From assembly GCA_963377175.1 (NCBI GenBank), contig CAUJNA010003240.1, positions 146,501 to 210,500 of the forward strand: a stretch of DNA of 64,000 nt, read 5' to 3'. Each line of letters opens with the position of its first letter. Positions within the stretch are counted from its first letter, which is position 1. The notes under the pieces were generated by a model, which was given only the letters and a program-made list of their open reading frames with translations, was not told the DNA's origin and ran no database searches. Below are positions 39,754 to 50,335 of the stretch, one piece after another. The position numbers and the translations under genes are program-made. The stretch is from Effrenium voratum (taxonomy: Eukaryota > Sar > Dinophyceae > Suessiales > Symbiodiniaceae).

Positions 39754-41417
39754 GCCATGTTCTGGGTAGTGTTCCCAGTAATCCTGAGTTCGGCGGCTGC
39801 ATTCTTGTCGGATGGATCCTCCAGGTCATGATTGAAAACATGAGCGAAAGGATGATGTTCAGGCGAAAGTTGAACCTTCTCCGTGACAACATGCTCACAT
39901 CCGAGGTACCTACCAACAGCCGAAGGTGGGTCCATGTCAATCTTGGAAGAAATGAGTTCCCAACCTTTTGCAACATTCTGAACCGGTCCCGACATCTTGA
40001 AGTCGTCGACGTACACTGCGAGCAGGAGTCGAAGTTTCGGATGCCAGAAAACTGAAGGCCAGGCTCCAGGGTAAACAAGACGGAAACCAAGGGACAAGAG
40101 AATATCTTCACAGTGCTTCTCCCATAGACCCCCCGAATCTGGGTGGCCGTAAAGAGCAAGAATGAGCTGCACCACTGGATCGCTATACTTTGAGGCCCAA
40201 CCTTTCGGCCAGCGATACTTTGGGAGGCGTACCCATGTCTTGATTCCCTTGTATAATGCCTGCGTATATGCCTGTCGCCCATCGGATTGTTGGGTGCAGT
40301 TACCAGGCATAGCTCCATAAGCATCGATGGCTTTGGCAGCTTCCATGGTGGAAGGGGCCGATCCAAGTTCAGCGAATAAAGCTTGCTCAGCATTTTCGTC
40401 TTTTACGTTGTTCCCCTGAAACACAGTCCTTCCCTTAAACTTGCGAAGAGGGTTTCCCTTTCGAAGTTCACTCCCTTTCTCAACACAGATTTCAAAGATT
40501 TTGCCAACATGGACCTTGTCACTTCTCCCCTCAGCTTCTTTGACCACCTGCGACCACTCACGCACAGTGTTGTAATCCCATGCGCCCTTGCTCTCAAGGT
40601 TGTGCCACTCCACGTCAATAGACTTTTGAGCATCAGCATTGCTTTCAATCTCCTTCCGCCCCACCGGTCTAGCAACCATAGCATGAATAACGGGGTGAAG
40701 GTGAGCTTGAAAAACTTTGCAACGATGTTGACCAATTTCGGGATTCGCAGAAAGTGCAGGCAAAACTACAACATCCAGCGCGTCCTCAACGGTCTCCTCT
40801 TTAGAGCGGTTCCCAACGCAAGGTGCAACAGGCATAAGAGGAATGCTTGAAAATTCATCTTCCAATCCTGCAGTGGTCGCCGGCCTAGCTTTGGAAGAAG
40901 AAGCTTCCGGGTCCTCGGAGACGGGCTCATCGGGGAAAGCCTTGCGAGCCTTCTCTCGCTCATCCTTGATAATGGCAAGTCTCCTTTGCTTTGTTGACAT
41001 TGTTTTCCAAAGAAAAGGTGGAATACTGTCGGGTTTGCTCGATCCTGAATACCTTCGGGCTTTCACACCCCCCGCATCGTAATGAGCACCTCCATCTTTG
41101 GGAACAAAGGTGTCCTTGCTGGTCTTCAAATCGATGACTTTGACCATTTCTTCCGATGCGGGTCCCTCTTCGGGGGAATCTTTGATCAGCTTTCCGAGGT
41201 TTTCAGCGAGTTCCTGATCATCGATGTCATCCTGGCCTGGCATCTCCGCCGGCAAATCCTCCTCCAAGAGCGGCGCATCCAATGCAGATGGATCGGGCGT
41301 TTCAGGAGCGTATTCAAGCCCCGGCATTACGCCATTCATGTGCAATAAGTGCCGTTCGACCATCGGAAAAGAGAATTCGCCATCCGGACATTTGAAAAGG
41401 AGCAATAGGTTGATCAT
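39513..41417 (-). CDS. Copia ORF2: reverse transcriptase
   Basis: 634 codons. An acidic linker (about 30-200) precedes the copia RT: FKGRTVFQGNNV, GRQAYTQALYKG, LALYGHPDSGGLWEKHCED and the catalytic LLLAVYVDDFKMSG (YVDD at 40002-40013), then IDMDPPSAVGRYLGCEH. This is the RNA-dependent DNA polymerase that copies the element. It begins inside the end of ORF1 in a different frame (104-nt overlap) and loses frame near 39,740, after the domain. Confidence 0.85.
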   Translation of the reverse strand: MINLLLLFKCPDGEFSFPMVERHLLHMNGVMPGLEYAPETPDPSALDAPLLEEDLPAEMPGQDDIDDQELAENLGKLIKDSPEEGPASEEMVKVIDLKTSKDTFVPKDGGAHYDAGGVKARRYSGSSKPDSIPPFLWKTMSTKQRRLAIIKDEREKARKAFPDEPVSEDPEASSSKARPATTAGLEDEFSSIPLMPVAPCVGNRSKEETVEDALDVVVLPALSANPEIGQHRCKVFQAHLHPVIHAMVARPVGRKEIESNADAQKSIDVEWHNLESKGAWDYNTVREWSQVVKEAEGRSDKVHVGKIFEICVEKGSELRKGNPLRKFKGRTVFQGNNVKDENAEQALFAELGSAPSTMEAAKAIDAYGAMPGNCTQQSDGRQAYTQALYKGIKTWVRLPKYRWPKGWASKYSDPVVQLILALYGHPDSGGLWEKHCEDILLSLGFRLVYPGAWPSVFWHPKLRLLLAVYVDDFKMSGPVQNVAKGWELISSKIDMDPPSAVGRYLGCEHVVTEKVQLSPEHHPFAHVFNHDLEDPSDKNAAAELRITGNTTQNMAWLFVNTSSQGANFAARLTVLPKKLGWAGRGAQSAVHVLIKMVPLSSIGISMKTMIRFRLFLFFGLGPRISFMKTLEMPA

Positions 41418-44400
41418 AGTCCTTCTCCATCAAATCTCGCAAAGGAACAACGAGAAATTCGTGACGCCAAAGAAAGTCAGGATGGATGGGATACCCCAGA
41501 AATATTCCAGCCCTGGAAGTAGGTTCAAGCTTCAAAGGCTTGTTGGGTCGATTCCTCGGGCCAGTCCAAAAGTTGACTTGACAACCAAAGGGCAAATATG
41601 GTCCGGGAAAATCTTCTCCAAAACGTACCTTCCATGGTGAATGATAATCTGGGTGGTCCGTGATGTTATGCGCCATGCAATAGTGTTTGGCCGCATGTGG
41701 CCAATACGAATGATGCAAACCAGCTTGTTCCAGGTTGGTCCTCGTGCCCTCGATAATCGCCCTGACGTTCCTCTCAGCAATAGCATTAGTTTTGGAAATG
41801 TAGTTGGTACTTTGAACATGCTTCCATTCCAATTGATCCGCCGCTTTCACAAGTTCAGGAGCCCGATCACTGTAAAACACGTTCACGGTTTCCCCGGTGC
41901 GGACAAAGTGCTTGAATGCCATCACACATTGATGAGAGGTTTTCCGTGCTGCTGGGTAAACATAACGGAAATCAGTGGCAACATCTCGAACCACAAGTGC
42001 AACCCTAGGTTGATCAATGCCGATTTCACGATCATCTGATGTGAGAAGATGGTCCGCCGTAAGGTGATCACCAAACTTCTTGGCCTCGACTTGAGTGGAA
42101 CCTCCCTTTTGTTTTGATGGATATTTGTACATCTTCGCCCTGTTACAAGTCTCGCAAAAGGGGTTCTTGGGAGTGTGACACATCAAGTGCTGGAGTGAGG
42201 TCGCCTCATCACGCAAAGCTGCTTCACCGCGTTCGCGAGGGGCGTCCTTCAAAATAGGCTTAGACACGAAATCGGAAGCGATGACCTTGGGCGCATCTTC
42301 GGAGGGAATGTCATGGCACTCTTCAATGACCTCACCTTCCGGTTGGCTAATGGTGTCCTCAAGCAAGAAATCATCGTTCCCCAATTCATCCCCATCATCC
42401 TCATTGGTCACAAGCACCTCTTCAACAGCTTCTGGTTCCTCGTCAATGACTAGAACTTCATCCTCAATTTCAATGGGAGCTGATGGTAATGATGTAACCT
42501 TTGGAATGCTCTGTGACAAAGCTGGAACAGCATTTTGAGTTGCTGGGGGAATGAATGGAACATTGTCTTTGACCTCGAGCTTGATACGTGAACCATCCGG
42601 AAGTCGGAAATAAGGTCTGCTGTGGGCTCTCCAAACGAAATCATATCCGTCCCTGAGGCATCTCATACCCACGGATAACACGGATGGAGCCTTGTCAAGA
42701 ACATATGGCCGAACAACACTATCGGTCTGTTGGACCTTGACCCTGGCCTGCTTGGTACCGATAATATTCCCATTGGCTGTGGAAAATTTCAGAGGTTGAG
42801 ACGATTCGTAAATACACCCGCCCTCCGCATCGGTTCCCGACAGCAAATCCTGGGAAGCTCCTGTATCCGCGATCCACGGAATGTGAGAAGAATCCATTGT
42901 CATACGAGCAACAGCAGCTTTCCCCTTTTTGGGGGAGGTCTCGGGCTTCTCTGGCTCGGCCGTTAGGCCTGCGAGGATGCAGGAATCACAGCCGAAATCA
43001 GAGTCGCATTGAAATTTGCAAGGAGTCTTCGTGCCTTTGAGCAAATCCTTCATCATAGCTTCATGCATGGTGCCGATAAGAGTTGCGTCAGAAACAGCTC
43101 TCTCATCGAACTTCGGAACATAATCAACAGGAAACTCGTGTGCAAACCTTCTCGACGAGGCAGTGTAGGGCCAAAGCTCGCCGTCAGTCTCATAGTTCGA
43201 AATAGATGGGTAATCAGAGAATTGCACGCACTTCTTGATACATGGCATACTCTGGAAAACATCGTGAGTCACACTAGGCAAGCAAGGATGCGAGGCGACC
43301 GAGTCGAGGGTCGCGGCGCACACCATCGCCTGGAGGAGGCACACCGCAGCACTGCTGCCTTTTGACGATCGCGGAGACTTGAGGGACTGAGAACCCTTCG
43401 AATCTTTCGAATCTTGAGAAGAAGGCCTGCTACCCTTCTTCTTCTTCTTTTTCTCTCTCGGCGATGTCTTGGGGGTGTCTCCACTAGCGGTCTTCTCGGC
43501 CTTTGGGGCTGGAGCTGCCTTGGAAGTTGCGGGGTGCTGCCATGGGCAATCTTTCCCTCTCTCGCATCTGCTCGCTTTAAAGAACTTGCACACCTGGGGC
43601 TTCGAACCAGGGGGACTCTGCGAACGATACTTCCTTGGCGTCTGGGATCTAGATCCGCCCTTCTTGCCTTTCCCCTTACCTTTCGGTGCCTTAACATGTT
43701 CGAATCGGCAGTCTGAACCATAGGTGCACTGGCCAGTTTGAAATTTCACACATACCCCCTTGGGGATTCCAGGAACTGCAGGGTTGTTCGATGGAGTCCT
43801 GCCACGTCCCGTTGTGTTGCTTGACATAGCATCCCGCATGTGAACAAGCCTCTTGCGCTCCAAATAATTCCTCGATGCGTCAATCAAGAATTTATAGGAG
43901 TGCTTTTCCGTCCCTTCCTCAGCCCGCTCATACTCATTGAGATCATGACTGAGAGGCCGAAACTTTCGAATCTGGCGGTGGAACAGCGCTTCAAGGGTCT
44001 TCTCATTTTGCTCATTGCCCATTCCAGCGATGACCGTGTCCCATCTTGTCATGAAGTTCTTGAGGTCCTCGTTGATGAGCTGGACAGAGAGCAAGTCCTC
44101 AAAGTCGTAAATTGCACCAGGTTTGATGTTCGTGCTGAAGTGCTTGTGAACCATCAAAAGAATTTGGCGCCCCCTCGCATAGCGTTTCTCCTTTGCTTCT
44201 TGTTCTTTGAAAATGTCGACTTGCCGCGCGAGGTCGCCCTCCAAGATATTCGTCAACGCCGATGCCAGCTTTGCATCAAGATGGACAAACATTCCTGAAT
44301 CACGAAGGACTTCAACAGTTTGACCTGGGATCCAAGTTGCCTCAATCCACTCAAATGCCTTTTCGGGTTGGTCGGAAGTAGCAACAACAGCATCCCTAAC

Positions 44401-45609
44401 TTTGATCCTCCAATTACGGGACTGTTCGGGCTTCGGGAATCGGGGAATCTGAATTCTGTCACCCTCCTTTACACGAACGCGTTCCGCTGTCGGATCGCTC
44501 GAATTACCTAAGTGCTTCAGTAGCTTTCGTCGAAAGGATTCATCCGATGCAGTCGAAGTTGATGACGAAGATGACGAGGCAGAAGATGATGGATCACGTC
44601 GCCGGCGTCGGCTACGGTCCTTCTTCTTTTTCTTCTTCTTCTTCTTCTTTTTCTTGTCCTTGTCATTTCCGCCATCACCATCATCGCAAGGCCAACCGTC
44701 TCCGGTAGCAGCATCGTCCACGGCCCCGGCGGGAACGGATCCGTCTTTGCCGTAGGGGTCGCTCCCGACCTTCGTCCAACTGTGCGAGGAAGCATTCGAA
44801 AGTCCGGGTGGAGATGCAGCCAAAGGAACGGTCGGGATAGCCAAGGGGGTAGCTGGTGCCTGCTGAACGGGAGGCGCAGGGGCTGGAGCAGGTTGAGCAG
44901 GCGGTTGCTGCTGATTTTGCATCATCTGCTCGACCATAGCCCTTAGCTCCCTGATCTGCTTCTCCTGCTCGCTGATCGTGTTCATGGCGTTTTGGTACTT
45001 CATCTCGGCTTCTCTTTCCGATTTCATGGTGTTCACACGCTGCTCCGCATTCATTTGAATCTCGCGTCTCATGGCCTCCGACTGGCTTTGAAGTCCGGCA
45101 ATAATCTCACCATGCCTTGCCTCCGCCATCTGGGCGACCATGGGACCGGTGTCCTGATTCACGAACTGGTTGAATTGGGCATTGTTCTGGGTAGCGTTGA
45201 TCTGCTGATAGTTCGTCACGTCCTGGTTGATCGTCATTGAAGGATCGAGGTGGACGTTTGCAACATGTTGGTTGAACTGATTCATGGACTGTGGCATAGG
45301 GTTTCCCCTTGCGAGATCGGTCTGGGGGTCGTACATGACGATGTCACCATGCCGATGCCGATCTGATCCAACAGGTGAAGGAGATCGAGCGCCAGACCGC
45401 CCAGTCCTCCCACGGTCACTCCGAGATCGAAGTGATTCGGGGCCCTGACTGCTCAGTGCCTGTCCCTTCCTAATGAGCTCCCTGGCCACTTGGGAGTTTG
45501 CTCGACTAGTCGGTTCATATTGCGAGGCGTCTTCATCGCCTGCGGGCTCATCAGGTGTGGGACGCACCTCGGCATGGGGTAGTCCAGGGTCGCCATCCAT
45601 GGCGCACAA
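41314..45609 (-). CDS. Copia ORF1: Gag, protease and integrase
   Basis: 1431 codons from ATG 45609, 35 nt inside the 5' LTR edge. Gag has a long coiled coil (about 180-260: EAMRREIQMNAEQRVN, EQEKQIRELRAMVEQ), a poly-Lys run followed by RSRRRRRD (about 325-340), and a capsid-like helical part. Two CCCH zinc fingers follow (CVKFQTGQCTYGSDCRFEH near residue 620, CKFFKASRCERGKDCPWQH near 680). Protease has WIADTGASQDL (near 913). Integrase has an HLMCH...CETC zinc site (near 1150) and the D,D-35-E triad in LTADHL, FYSDRAPE and NAIAERN. CCCH fingers in place of the usual CCHC knuckle are unusual. Confidence 0.9.
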   Translation of the reverse strand: MCAMDGDPGLPHAEVRPTPDEPAGDEDASQYEPTSRANSQVARELIRKGQALSSQGPESLRSRSDRGRTGRSGARSPSPVGSDRHRHGDIVMYDPQTDLARGNPMPQSMNQFNQHVANVHLDPSMTINQDVTNYQQINATQNNAQFNQFVNQDTGPMVAQMAEARHGEIIAGLQSQSEAMRREIQMNAEQRVNTMKSEREAEMKYQNAMNTISEQEKQIRELRAMVEQMMQNQQQPPAQPAPAPAPPVQQAPATPLAIPTVPLAASPPGLSNASSHSWTKVGSDPYGKDGSVPAGAVDDAATGDGWPCDDGDGGNDKDKKKKKKKKKKKKDRSRRRRRDPSSSASSSSSSTSTASDESFRRKLLKHLGNSSDPTAERVRVKEGDRIQIPRFPKPEQSRNWRIKVRDAVVATSDQPEKAFEWIEATWIPGQTVEVLRDSGMFVHLDAKLASALTNILEGDLARQVDIFKEQEAKEKRYARGRQILLMVHKHFSTNIKPGAIYDFEDLLSVQLINEDLKNFMTRWDTVIAGMGNEQNEKTLEALFHRQIRKFRPLSHDLNEYERAEEGTEKHSYKFLIDASRNYLERKRLVHMRDAMSSNTTGRGRTPSNNPAVPGIPKGVCVKFQTGQCTYGSDCRFEHVKAPKGKGKGKKGGSRSQTPRKYRSQSPPGSKPQVCKFFKASRCERGKDCPWQHPATSKAAPAPKAEKTASGDTPKTSPREKKKKKKGSRPSSQDSKDSKGSQSLKSPRSSKGSSAAVCLLQAMVCAATLDSVASHPCLPSVTHDVFQSMPCIKKCVQFSDYPSISNYETDGELWPYTASSRRFAHEFPVDYVPKFDERAVSDATLIGTMHEAMMKDLLKGTKTPCKFQCDSDFGCDSCILAGLTAEPEKPETSPKKGKAAVARMTMDSSHIPWIADTGASQDLLSGTDAEGGCIYESSQPLKFSTANGNIIGTKQARVKVQQTDSVVRPYVLDKAPSVLSVGMRCLRDGYDFVWRAHSRPYFRLPDGSRIKLEVKDNVPFIPPATQNAVPALSQSIPKVTSLPSAPIEIEDEVLVIDEEPEAVEEVLVTNEDDGDELGNDDFLLEDTISQPEGEVIEECHDIPSEDAPKVIASDFVSKPILKDAPRERGEAALRDEATSLQHLMCHTPKNPFCETCNRAKMYKYPSKQKGGSTQVEAKKFGDHLTADHLLTSDDREIGIDQPRVALVVRDVATDFRYVYPAARKTSHQCVMAFKHFVRTGETVNVFYSDRAPELVKAADQLEWKHVQSTNYISKTNAIAERNVRAIIEGTRTNLEQAGLHHSYWPHAAKHYCMAHNITDHPDYHSPWKVRFGEDFPGPYLPFGCQVNFWTGPRNRPNKPLKLEPTSRAGIFLGYPIHPDFLWRHEFLVVPLRDLMEKDYDQPIAPFQMSGWRILFSDGRTALIAHEWRNAGA

Positions 45610-45624
45610 CTCTGTACAAAGAGC

Positions 45625-45644
45625 CGCTTACGGCTGATAACCTA
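45625..45644 (-). other. Candidate primer-binding site
   Basis: Right after the LTR the minus strand reads TAGGTTATCAGCC, close to TGGTATCAGAGCC, the initiator-Met-tRNA site common in copia elements, with one inserted T and a missing AG. Tentative. Confidence 0.35.
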
Positions 45645-45699
45645 TAGAACAGGTTAAACAACCGGGAAGGGTCACAAATGAACCCTGTACTCAGCGCGC
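45645..45699 (-). repeat. 5' LTR, truncated by the gap
   Basis: 55 nt identical to 33233-33287, then N. About 105 nt of the LTR are missing. Confidence 0.85.
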
Positions 45700-45799
45700 N
45701 NNNNNNNNNNNNNNNNNNNNNNNNNNNNNNNNNNNNNNNNNNNNNNNNNNNNNNNNNNNNNNNNNNNNNNNNNNNNNNNNNNNNNNNNNNNNNNNNNNN
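45700..45799. other. Assembly gap of exactly 100 N
   Basis: A round-number placeholder. The true distance between the flanking contigs is unknown. The left contig ends inside an LTR and the right contig starts inside the large repeat. Confidence 0.98.
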
Positions 45800-45934
45800 A
45801 GGCTCCAGGCGCCTTCCTCGCCAGAGCTGCGAGCAGCCTTCTGGAGGCCTGATGCTTACCTGCTGCCCTGCCCCCCTCCCCCTGAGACGCCTGGTTTGGC
45901 TTCTCGCATTCGTGGTGTACAGCCGTACACCACT

Positions 45935-46025
45935 AATGAAATCAGGGAAAAGCGAGACGCCCTATGTTGGAGTCCCAACTGCATCAGGGCAGCATTCGGG
46001 AGTCTCACTTTTCCCTGATTTCATT
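45935..46025. mobile_element. Short foldback element, copy 2
   Basis: Same as 12658-12748 with one substitution in the loop (AACTGCATC for AAATGCATC). Flanking palindromes are at 45908-45938 and 46023-46053, with the perfect one at 46188-46218. Confidence 0.6.
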
Positions 46026-46654
46026 CGCGGGGTACAGCCGTACACCACTAATGCAAGAACTGAAAGATGAGACGCCAGGGCTCGGTGTTTGGCGGGGCGA
46101 GGGGGGTTGGGGAAGGGAAGGGGAATGAGGGAGAAAGGGTGGGATGGCTACTCGCGAGACACTTCCTCAGCGAGACGCTGCCTCGCCATTCGTGGTGTAC
46201 GGCCGTACACCACTAATGCAAAAAAAAACGAGACGATGGGGGGGATGAGACGCTGGAGTGAGACGCTTGGGCCGTTCGGGGTGAGACGCTGCTCTGGGGT
46301 GAGACCATCTTTTGATCCTAACTTGGATGAGACACTCTTTTCTACTGCCAGGCTTCAGGGGAAATCCCATGTCTTCGCAGCTGCACTCATGTGGGGTTGC
46401 ACGAGTGACTGGCTTGGGCCAATGGGGTGAATGGGCGCGGTGCCAGGTGCTGATATGTGGCATCACCTGGTGCCAGCTGGCGGTCAGGACCCGGAAGTCC
46501 TTCGACGGAAGGAGCTTCGCAAGGCACGCAACAAGCGGCATCGAGATCGCCCGGGCCTGGCTGATGTGCGTGGTGCAAGCTCCTCTTGGCCAACTAAGGT
46601 GTCAAGGATGGCCAGGTCAGTCGGCGCAAGCCGAAGGATAAGCCACAGGACGCC

Positions 46655-47101
46655 ATGCCTGAGCCCAAAAAGCCAAGCCAAGTGGTGCTGGCAAAGCCGG
46701 CCAGCACGCCAAGGACTGAGAGAAAGGCCTTCTTGCAGGCCTGCATGGCTGGGGAGGGACTCAGCATCATCGCGGCAACGCACGCCTACGCCACATGCCC
46801 TTCTGCCCTTGCCCGCAAGCGGGAGCGAGAGGACCGTCGCGCTAGCCGAAAGCCAGGCCGCCGCCGCCTGAAAAAGGCAATCGGTCCAGTGGATCCAGTG
46901 GATCCAGTAGTGGATCCAGCAGTCCAGCCTGAGGGAGAGGAGCCGAGCAGGGGCTCACCAAGCTGCGCGGGGGAGGCTGCAGATGATCTCGCTGATGTTC
47001 TGAGGGCCACAGCAGCTGGGGAAAAGCTCCAGTGGTCCAGTAGGTCTTTTGGATCTAGCAGTACGCGCCAGGATGAGGAAAGCTGCAGATTTCCTCACTG
47101 A
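46655..47101 (+). CDS. Basic N-terminal exon, copy 2
   Basis: The same protein as the exon at 13378-13824, with no visible change. See that entry for features. The whole stretch 46089-47101 is essentially identical to copy 1, in contrast with the next exon. Confidence 0.45.
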   Translation: MPEPKKPSQVVLAKPASTPRTERKAFLQACMAGEGLSIIAATHAYATCPSALARKREREDRRASRKPGRRRLKKAIGPVDPVDPVVDPAVQPEGEEPSRGSPSCAGEAADDLADVLRATAAGEKLQWSSRSFGSSSTRQDEESCRFPH

Positions 47102-47234
47102 TTTGTCCTGACTTGCTCATAGTCTGTGGGGCTGCAGCAGCTAGGAGAGAGCAAGCTTGCAACTTTTGCAGCCTCGCGCACTCTGCAGTGTCTCCAGGGC
47201 TCTAGTAGTGCTCCCGGCTCACTAAGTTGGAGAC

Positions 47235-47402
47235 ATGTTCAGTGGCACCAGTGGTTTGCCTGAGTTCTCTACCCCGGATAAGAAGACGCCGAGCCCCTTC
47301 AACCCGAACTCAACTTCTGCGCAGCACATGGCCCTTGCTCGCTCTGGGTCGGAGCCTTACAGTGCCGCAGAAAGCATGCCTGAATGCACTGATGGCTGTT
47401 AG
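47235..47402 (+). CDS. Small Ser/Pro-rich exon, copy 2
   Basis: Identical to 13958-14125. Confidence 0.4.
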   Translation: MFSGTSGLPEFSTPDKKTPSPFNPNSTSAQHMALARSGSEPYSAAESMPECTDGC

Positions 47403-47473
47403 CCATCATTATCAGGTCACTGGATGCTCTTGACTCACCTGCTCCCTCCTCTGCTCGCGACTCAGAGGCTACC

Positions 47474-48098
47474 TTGCTGCTAGGTCAAGAGGTGCCCACG
47501 GACACCAAGCAGCTAGGGCAAGAGCCAGTGCCTTCCCTGGCACCCACAGGCACCACGCAGAAGGAGTCTGGCGCCAGCTGGCAGGAGGAAGCAGACCAAG
47601 AAGGAGATCAGTCGCTGCCTCTTCCCTGAAACCACAGACAGTGCGCCAAACACAGTGGCTCCAGGGCGGGCAGTGGCAGAAGGCCCTGCACGTGCGGTCA
47701 TAAGAGGCCAGCAGGGGCAGGAAACTCTGCGCCGGAGAAGGACGCCAAGAAGAAGACAAAGAAGACCACAGACCAGGTCCTTGACGCCGCCATCGAGCCT
47801 GTGAGCGACAAGGAAGTGGATGGCGTGAAGCATGGCCCAGAGCCGCCGCCAGGTCTGATGCCCGCCAACTTGCCAGCAACGTTTGCAGGCCGCAAGGCGC
47901 CAACAAGCCCTGGCTTGGCACTCATTTGGACAACCTTGCGTGTGGTACACACACTGCCCAGCTGAGTCTCGCTCAGAGGGTTTGGCGCGGTCTTTGTATG
48001 CCCATGTGAAGAAGACTGTGCCCAAGACCCCTGAAGTCCTGGAGATTGAAGCTGCCCACAAATACCTCATGGAGCACGTCTCGAAGAAGAACTGGTGA
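47474..48098 (+). pseudogene. TFAGRKAPT exon, broken in copy 2
   Basis: Counterpart of 14197-14850. It carries five deletions (11, 9, 1, 5 and 3 nt) that break the frame, so only separate pieces such as the last 70 codons (from 47883, ending VSKKNW) stay open. Several deletions fall between short direct repeats. If the methyltransferase-fold gene works, this copy probably does not. Confidence 0.55.
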
Positions 48099-48289
48099 GC
48101 GGAGCCAATCATGCCGCCAGCCTGCCTGCTCAGGTCCAAGTTTTGGCTAGGTGCTCGACGAGTGGTCCAGTGGGTCCAGTGGGTCTAGTGGGCTGAGAGG
48201 GCTGAGCAGCCAAGTGCTTTAGAAACCAGTAGCTTAGGTCATGTGCCACTGCTTAGGCACCCGACTGCGCAGTTCAAAGTTCAAAGTGC

Positions 48290-49744
48290 TTGCTGCAGCG
48301 GTGCGACAGCTCAGAGCTAGCTTCCTTTGCATTGTCTAACACCGCTGAGGCTCCAGTCGGTCCAGCAACTTCCAGTGGGTCTAATGACGCCAGTGGTCCA
48401 GTGACTGCCAGGATGAGTGCCGAAGAGGTGAACTCGATCATCTTGCGCCAAGTCAAGCTGACCTTTTTTGGGATATCTCTGGCAGCCCTGGTGCTTCATC
48501 CCTTGTACTCCGAGCTGCCAAGAGATTTAGATGTTGCCGAGATCTTCACCACTGCAGGCTTAATATCAGGAGCTGCCCGCCAGACAGGTCTGTCTGCAGA
48601 GACTTTTGACTGGGAGAATCCGGGCCAGAGCAGTGTGCTCAGCCAGCAAGGCTTTTGGCAGTGCTTGACCCTTGTCCTTCGCTTGAAGCCCGGCGGGCTG
48701 CTGACATTGGCGCCGGATTGCTCCAGCTTCGGATTCGCTTGTCGCCACTGGACGCAGCGGAACAAGAAGAATCCGGAGGGAAGAGCAGACTACACTCCAG
48801 CAAGTGAAGGAGCCTTGTTCTTGTTTGCACTGAGCCCACATGTCATTCAGAAGGCTGCAAGGCTGTGCGTGCCTAGAGTGGGCACCAAAGCTGGCTGAGG
48901 AAATATCATGGCCAGGATGAGCATATTTTTCTTCTGCGTTGCTGTCCTGCGCGGGGTGGAGGCGACGTTGGAAAACCCCAGTGGCTCTATGATTTTTAGT
49001 CTGCTGAGTGACACGATCCGAGACTTGGCTGCAGCTGTCTGGCACCTGTAGTGCTGCCACGGTCAGTCCCCTTGCTGCATAGGATTCTGCTGCTAAGGCG
49101 TTCTTGAGTCTGTGCACCGGGCATTCATTCACTACCTGGATCGCTGCGCCTATGATGTCAGTGACCCTCCGAGAATATACAAGCACTTCAAGTTTCTCTG
49201 CACAGGAGGGTGGCTGCAGAGTGCTGTCCGCACTTGCAGCTGCCAGTGCAATCATCTGAAGCTGATGGAGGAGACAGTAAACCCAGAGGGCAAGATACAG
49301 AAGACTGGCATCAAAGACTTGATGGGCCTCTCAGGTCAACACCCTCCTGCTCTAGGAGCAGCTATGATAGACGCCTGGAAGTCCCGACATGCATGGCGAC
49401 CACCAACCGCGCAAGCTCCAGACTCAGCCCACTTGAGCAACTCATGGGCATTTTGCTGTCCCACTCACGGCACCAAGCGAAAAGGCACCGCTGGCAGTGA
49501 CAAGGAGGCCACTGCGCAGCTGCAAAAGCGGGAAGAGAAGGCTCCAGCCTCGGCTTCTTGCATTGCGCCCCATGGCAAATTCCCAAGATCAGTGTCTCCA
49601 AGGCTCAGCCTCCAGCTCCAGTGCATCCAGCACCTGCAGTGGTCGGAGATCTCAGTGCTGATTTTGATCCCTGGCACCTGGATACCAGGCGGCAATGCAG
49701 ACTCCCATGTTTGCAATTCTGCTTCGTACTTGCGACTTGTCTAA
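48290..49744 (+). CDS. Methyltransferase-fold protein, copy 2
   Basis: Same motifs and exon layout as 15042-16496: VAEIFTTAG, APDCSSFGF, LENPSGSM. One substitution lies near 49469 (CTCACGG for CTCAGGG), changing a Gln codon to His. With its upstream exon destroyed, this copy is likely incomplete. Confidence 0.5.
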
Positions 49745-50335
49745 GGATGCCGAAGAGGCACCCAAGCGAACAGGTGCCACTGCACAGCCACCGAAGACTA
49801 AAAAGACTCCAGCCAAGGCTTCTTGCATCGCATCACTCAGTCTGATGCAAATTCCCACGCAAGACTGAGATCAGTGTGTCCAAGGCTCAGCCTCCAGCAG
49901 CTCCAGTGGCTCCAGTGGCTCCAGTGCATGTAGCCAAGACGTCTTCAGACTCAGCTTCTGCTGAGTTTGACCCCTGGCACTCTGATGCTAGGCAGCAATG
50001 AAGACTGCCAGGTCTCAGGCTCAGGCAGCTTGCAGCTTGTCTAAGGATGCTGCAGCCGCTCACCTGCCTTCAGAGCCAGGTGCTGACTCCTGGGACCCCT
50101 GGTGCTCCCGTAAGGAAGCCCAGCTGTGTGGGACCCCTGGTGTCAAGTTGAAAGCAGTGCTGAAGGTGCAGCACAGTAGTCATGAGTCCTGGGACCCTTG
50201 GTCCTCCAGTGCTAGTGCTGAGCCATGACATGCTCACAGGCAGGAGGTGGAAAAGGAACCACTGCAGCTGCTGCCACTACTGCTGACTCTGCATCATCGC
50301 ACTTGTAGCAGCCCGCAGCTATTTGGCAAAGAAGC

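Larger units (their letters stand above)
33233..45699 (-). mobile_element. Ty1/copia LTR retrotransposon with extra enzyme domains
   Basis: The element lies on the minus strand, between a complete 3' LTR (33233-33392) and a truncated 5' LTR (45645 to the gap). Gene order is Gag, protease, integrase, RT, RNase H; integrase before RT is diagnostic for copia. After RNase H come methyltransferase-like, SGNH-hydrolase and Tpt1/KptA-like domains and a zinc-ribbon ORF, making the internal region about 12.25 kb against about 4-5 kb for simple copia elements. The six ORFs overlap end to end with no stop codons inside the domains. Target-site duplications cannot be tested because the right end is in the gap. 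Confidence 0.9.

Noticed and set aside
41314..41417. Programmed frameshift between Gag-Pol ORF1 and RT
   Set aside because: No convincing slippery heptamer with a downstream structure was seen, and four other junctions shift as well, so indels are simpler.
45678..46070. ORF running through the N gap
   Set aside because: It joins two contigs across unknown sequence and is meaningless.
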